DNA from: Heloderma charlesbogerti
Lineage: Eukaryota; Chordata; Lepidosauria; Squamata; Helodermatidae
Reading direction: 5' to 3'
Length of the DNA stretch: 64,000 nt
Assembly (NCBI GenBank): GCA_026122225.1
Contig: JANEZZ010002201.1
Span: 1,302,001 to 1,366,000 of the forward strand
The first letter of the stretch is position 1, and the number at the start of each line of letters is the position of its first letter. Shown one piece after another: positions 59,774-64,000 of this stretch. The translations under genes were made by a program, and so were the position numbers. The notes under the pieces were generated by a model. That model ran no database searches. It saw only the letters and a program-made list of their open reading frames with translations, and had not been told where the DNA came from.

Positions 59774-62052
59774 CTGCAATGTAGTACAACACTTTATTTT
59801 GTCTAGAGAAAATTAATTTAAAATAATGAATATATAATATATAAAAACAACATTGAGGTTTAAAGTAAACCTGCACACTTAAGGTAATACTGTCTTCTTA
59901 GTAAATGCAGGCTCATGTTTGAATACCCATAGTAAGAGATTTCCCTTGACCTTGAAGGCTCCACCCATGTCCTCTAAGTTAAGTCAAGAAAACCAGAATA
60001 CATATTTTAATATAAATATCAGAATTGTAACTTTTGTCATTCTTATTTTTATGGCAATGATGCCATCACAGTAAGTTAAATTTGTATAGTTTAATATTTG
60101 CATTGTCAAATCAAATGCCTAAATATATGCTAAAAGAAGAAGAAACTTAAGATATTTCATTTTGTCATACCTTAAGGCCAAACTGTAGATTTAAGCTTCT
60201 GTCATTATATCCTTATAAATGTTGAGCTAGGTATTACTTGCAGGGTTGTTTAATAGCTCACTTGTAGCACTGTTACTAGCCATTTGATTGGTCCTCTTTT
60301 GCAATTTTAGTGCCCTTCCACACAAACTTGTTACGCTGGCCTCTTTTCTCCCCCTACAACAAGGACTTAGTCTGTTTTGGAAAACAGGGGAGTGTCTCCA
60401 CAAGCAACTTACTCTGAGCTGGCTGCGTTTGGATGTCATTAGGGATACATGACGTTGTGGCCATCTAGCAGCTACTCCAGAGTTTCACACCAAAAGCCTG
60501 GTTCTTCTTCTGAGACTACTTTTACTCCGATTGTTTTCCTTAATTTGGCCTATCTGCACTTCTGTTGTGGTGTACACAAATGCATGACAGAGCAAACGTG
60601 TGATAGAGGCATAGAGACGTCAAAGAAATCTCCCATCCAGAAAGGAAGAAGTTTAACAGGCATACCTACAAAGGGGTTTCAATGTTACTAGGTCACTATC
60701 GCACATTTGTCCATTTATGGCTGCATTTAGGCTAAGCTATCAGCTTTATGGCTGCAAATGGCGCCCACTACGCCATTTGCGTCCGGAGACTATCTTAGCA
60801 CAGCGATACGGCACAGCAATGGCTGTCAGCCATGTCGACATCCGCCAGCGGTGCGGAGCAGGCAGCCGGCTCCGCAGGATTGACGCAGAGATGGATCCGA
60901 CCTGGACAGATTCCGGGGGGAGGCGGAGGTGAGTGCTCCATTCCGCCACGGGCCTCAGTGGGGCCGGAATCTTTGAATCTGGCCTCATTGAGGTCCGTGG
61001 CAGAATTCTCCCCCATCCCTACTTTAGGGGGAAGGAAAAAAGACAGCCTGGATCCGGGGGAGGCTTTCTTATTGGTTGAGCAGCCCCTGCCGGTCTAATG
61101 AGGTTTACTCCAATGCCCCCACCCCACCCAGAAGTATGTTCTGTCAAGCTGGGGCGGTGCATTTGCTCGTGGAGCCTTGAGGAGACTACAGTGCACCAAA
61201 GCCAATTCCTTGGGAAAATCCGTGAAAGCCTCCCTTTGCTTCTCCTTCCATTGTCATGGAGGCAGCCCCCAGGATGTTTGATTGGTGTCCCTTTGTTCAG
61301 TCCCTTTTGTTTAAGCACCTTAAACTTGCCTGCCAGACAGAATGTGTGTATATTAATAATAGGCAAGTAACAAAGGTCATTTAGACACTGCTCCCTGTCA
61401 CTGGGATGTAGTGTCAGTTTCCCCCATGCACATTGGATGCCAAGAGGCCTAACACATTTAGGATGCAACCTTATTCATATATGATCTGAGGCCTGTAAAT
61501 CTTATCAGCAGCACCAGTTCCTATTGTCCTTGGGTCTTCAATTAAATGTTCCTAATTCTAATGGTGCCTGTTCCTCCCTCTTGCTGCCAGATGGACGCCA
61601 CACCCTGTTGGTTCCCCCTGCCTGTGCATAGGAAATACAAGCAGGGACTAAAGAACTCTGGGACCTGTAATTGTTGAGAGAGCATGTCACATACAGTGAC
61701 AAGTCCTAGATCTGACCATATACGTCAGAATATTGCTTTTTCTGTCCCAACACTACTTCTGCAAATCTCACAAGATCTAATACCCTATGCAGATAAAGAG
61801 AAATAAGTATGTATAATCATCATCAAGCATGACCTACAACTTAACCTCATTTCTCTCTCTCATGGTAATGGGCTTGCAGTGCAGGCTAGGCCCTCATGGA
61901 TCTCCTGACCCAGGTGAAGAGACCTCTTTTTCCTACTTATCTGTTCCTGTGGCCATGAAGCTGTTCAAGAATGAAGATTGCTAGACCAAAGGACAGGATG
62001 TTGTCTCAGAGCCCAACGCTTTGTAAGGTGCTTGGCACACAATTCAACATAC
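59774..62052. other. RGS17 intron upstream of the linker exon
   Basis: Contains the partial hAT-like copy (60715-61021). No cysteine-string exon of RGS17 was found here or in 63142-64000 on the minus strand. Confidence 0.5.
60715..61021. mobile_element. hAT-like foldback element, partial third copy
   Basis: The right end (GGTCCGTGGCAGAATTCTC then CATCCCTA) matches copies 1 and 2, and the GCGCCCACTACGCCATTTGC block matches the interior of copy 2. No left terminus with a matching 8-bp duplication was found, so it is probably truncated. Confidence 0.65.
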
Positions 62053-62064
62053 TGACCTATTTCG

Positions 62065-62307
62065 GACAACATGACAGCTAGGGATGTACGAAAGTCACTT
62101 ACCTTTTCAACGGGATGATTCGCGGTGGGCGGGAGGTGCTACGCACCTCCCCCTGAAATCCTAATCCTGCTGGCGGCTCCGCAGAATCTCTGCGGAGCCG
62201 CCAGCAGGATTAGGAATTCGGGGGGAGGTGAGGAGCGCCTCCCCCCCCACGAATCACCCCGTCGAAAAGGTAAGTGACTTTCGTACATCCCTAGCTGTCA
62301 TGTTGTC
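62065..62307. repeat. Near-perfect 243-bp palindrome that includes host flank
   Basis: The left end of hAT-like copy 2 is followed by its own reverse complement. Symmetry runs through the element terminus into the flank: GACAACATGACAGC on the left is matched by GCTGTCATGTTGTC at 62294-62307. The centre is at about 62186 between two CTGCTGGCGGCTCCGCAG-type arms. Only scattered mismatches occur. Confidence 0.88.
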
Positions 62308-62915
62308 TGCTTTTTTTCACTGTTTTAGCCTATGTAAATATTTACGTAAGCTATTATGGTGAAAAAAAGGGGAATGCAAATAGCGTAGTGCGCGCCATTT
62401 GCGTTCCTTCCCCCCCCTGCTGTTTTAGCCTACATAAATATTTACGTAAGCTATTATGGCGGGGGGGGGGGAAAGGAACGCAAATAGCGCCCACTACGCT
62501 ATTTGCGTTCCCCTTTTTTTCGCCATAATAGCTTATGTAAATATTTACGTAGGCTAAAACAGCGAAAAAAAGGGAACGCAAATGGCGGCTGCTGTAGCCG
62601 CCGCCATTTGCGTACGCTGTTTGTTTGTTTTTTGCTTGCCGTGATAGGCTACGTAAGTATTTACGTAGCCTATCATGGCAAAGGCAGCTACGCAAATGGC
62701 ATGGTGGCCGCCATTTGAGTCTGCAGCAGCCGGCCAAGAGACCAGCTGCCACTGCTGCCGCCGAAGCCTCCACCGCCAGAACATCCGCCCCAGGTAAGCT
62801 TCGTCCCGGGCGGGATTCCGCGGGGGGGAGGCTGTTCTGCCACGGGTTTCGGGGGACCAAATGCTAGTGCATTTGGCCTCACTGAAATCCGTGGCGGAAT
62901 TCTCCACCATCCCTA
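62079..62915. mobile_element. hAT-like non-autonomous foldback element (copy 2)
   Basis: This 837-bp element begins TAGGGATG and ends CATCCCTA, flanked by the 8-bp duplication ATGACAGC (62071-62078 and 62916-62923). Both ends match copy 1 (GAAAGTCACTTACC on the left, GTGGCGGAATTCTC on the right). It has a left-end foldback (62065-62307) and a long central palindrome (62311-62571). It lies in an RGS17 intron, nested inside another repeat whose ends appear at about 62053 and 63141. Confidence 0.85.
62311..62571. repeat. Long palindrome with three TACGTAAA-type units (copy 2 interior)
   Basis: Arms of about 95 bp with few mismatches, each containing GTTTTAGCCTA and ATTTACGTA near-palindromes and a GCAAATAGCGTAGTG block. 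A third unit sits in the centre between C-run and G-run stems. A further 34-bp unit lies at 62642-62675. Confidence 0.85.
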
Positions 62916-64000
62916 ATGACAGCTCACTGTGGGTTAATTAATGGCGGGCCATCTGCCATTATGAATCTGCAAGCCCCATGGTCTGTCATGTCGTTCGGAC
63001 CCAGGTGGGTGGGTGGTGGCTATTTGAGGGTTAAATGACCCTTGCATAACCCACAGGATGTTTCAGGCAGCCAGCACTCGCTGCAGTGCCTCATGGGTAA
63101 ATTAACCCACAATGGGCTGTCATGTCGTATGAACTGGGCCTCTGTGTTGTGAAGTAACTACCATTTTGCTTGCGGGGAAAAGAGCCCATGTAGCAGCATC
63201 TTGCTTTGCTTCTCTTGTCATTCGCCTCCTGCTAGCAAGCTCCTCGACCCAGAGTATCTCTCTTGAGCCAACTCATGTCCATTTTGCTTTGACTCCCACA
63301 GTAACTGATATCATATCCACAGAAAGGGCAAAGACCTAAATGCAAAGGTCTTTCCACAAGAACTGGAGATAGCGGAACAAATTAACAGATGACAGGAATT
63401 TTGCAGGACACCAGAATGACATGGGTAGATCAAGATACTGATATTGGGTCTAAAGTTCGCCATCTCTGATCTAAACTGTGTCCCTCAATTTATTTCAGTT
63501 TGAGTCATTAATGTACATCTCTTTCAAGAGTCAGAGTATTATTGGCAAAGGAAGAGGGAGGCAGAAAATGTACAATAGAATGCCCTTCCAGTACTTGGAG
63601 CTTGCCATATGATGATTGATGATATTGTCCTGAGAGTTAATCCAAGCTATACATCATCTTAAATGAATAAAATATATGAGTCTAGCCCCCAGGGATTCAT
63701 TCTTCTTTAATATTAAGGTGTGAGGATTCCTTGGCTGTGAGTTCAATATGTATCACTATGATAAATGGGCACTTTGGCAAGTAATCTTTTCACACCAATA
63801 AAAACATGTTTGCTTTCCAGCAAAAAATTAAAATGAAATGAAAAAAATCTACTCCCAATTACTAGTTGCTGAGAACAATATGAATGTCTTTGCCCAAAGG
63901 GCTATTTCTGTAATCTATAAAGCTAAATGAAGAGCAATAGTTTTTTTTTCTGCCTACAGAAAAATCACCTCCGCTGTTAAGTAATATTTGTCTACCAAAT

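Larger units (their letters stand above)
62053..63141. mobile_element. Foldback repeat interrupted by hAT-like copy 2
   Basis: The left part (about 62053-62078 and 62916 onward, with CACTGTGGGTTAATTAATGG) and the right end (ACCCACAATGGGCTGTCATG then CGTATGAACTGGGCC) are inverted repeats of each other. The same termini occur at 14388. Removing the 837-bp insert and one 8-bp duplication leaves a repeat of about 250 bp. Confidence 0.6.

Noticed and set aside
60440..60715. TAGGGATAC at 60440 as the left end of the third hAT-like copy
   Set aside because: The flank does not match the CTTTAGGG beyond the right end at 61021, and the sequence after it does not resemble the left ends of the other copies.
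62354..62910. Open frames up to 168 codons within the hAT-like element
   Set aside because: They run through palindromes and translate differently in each copy, with no shared protein.
59774..64000. RGS17 cysteine-string exon
   Set aside because: No minus-strand run of Cys codons with a suitable donor was found, so it is placed outside the window.

Overview
This is a vertebrate nuclear window, most probably from a squamate reptile (lizard or snake). It has small exons with GT-AG introns and two CpG islands. It carries a nearly full-length BovB LINE with extra BovB tails, CR1 and L2 LINEs, tRNA-headed SINEs, Tc1, Harbinger-like and hAT-like DNA transposons, and retroviral LTR relics. BovB together with CR1 and a BovB-tailed SINE is the main argument for a squamate; the species cannot be named from the sequence alone.

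Three protein genes lie on the minus strand in the order FBXO5 - MTRF1L - RGS17, the same neighbours as on human 6q25. FBXO5 (EMI1, inhibitor of APC/C) has four coding exons between 6923 and 13275 (391 aa predicted) and probably a non-coding first exon in the CpG island near 16.4-17.9 kb. MTRF1L (mitochondrial release factor mtRF1a) is complete, with seven exons between 23175 and 32261 giving 396 aa, and starts in the CpG island at 31.7-33.0 kb. RGS17 (RGSZ2) is represented by its last three coding exons (51592-59773); the exon for the N-terminal cysteine string is not seen and probably lies beyond the right edge. All exon joins listed keep the reading frame. The three genes are unrelated in function (cell-cycle control, mitochondrial translation termination, G-protein signalling); their adjacency is conserved vertebrate synteny, not an operon.

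Regions: 1-6.2 kb intergenic, few recognisable repeats; 6.26-17.9 kb FBXO5; 18-22.6 kb intergenic; 22.6-33 kb MTRF1L; 33-51.5 kb a repeat-rich intergenic block with BovB (33.6-37.6 kb) interrupted by a hAT-like element, a three-level nest at 38.6-41.0 kb, a retroviral LTR at 41.1-41.6 kb and L2/SINE at 43-44.65 kb; 46.9-51.6 kb low-repeat AT-rich DNA that probably includes the RGS17 3' UTR; 51.6-64 kb RGS17 exons and introns with more foldback elements.

I see no prokaryote-type defence or operon system. The most unusual content is a family of about 0.8 kb hAT-like non-autonomous elements (36448-37262, 62079-62915 and a fragment ending at 61021). They are flanked by 8-bp target duplications and filled with nested palindromes built on a TACGTAAA core. 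One copy carries a terminal foldback that has also copied 14 bp of host flank in inverted orientation.
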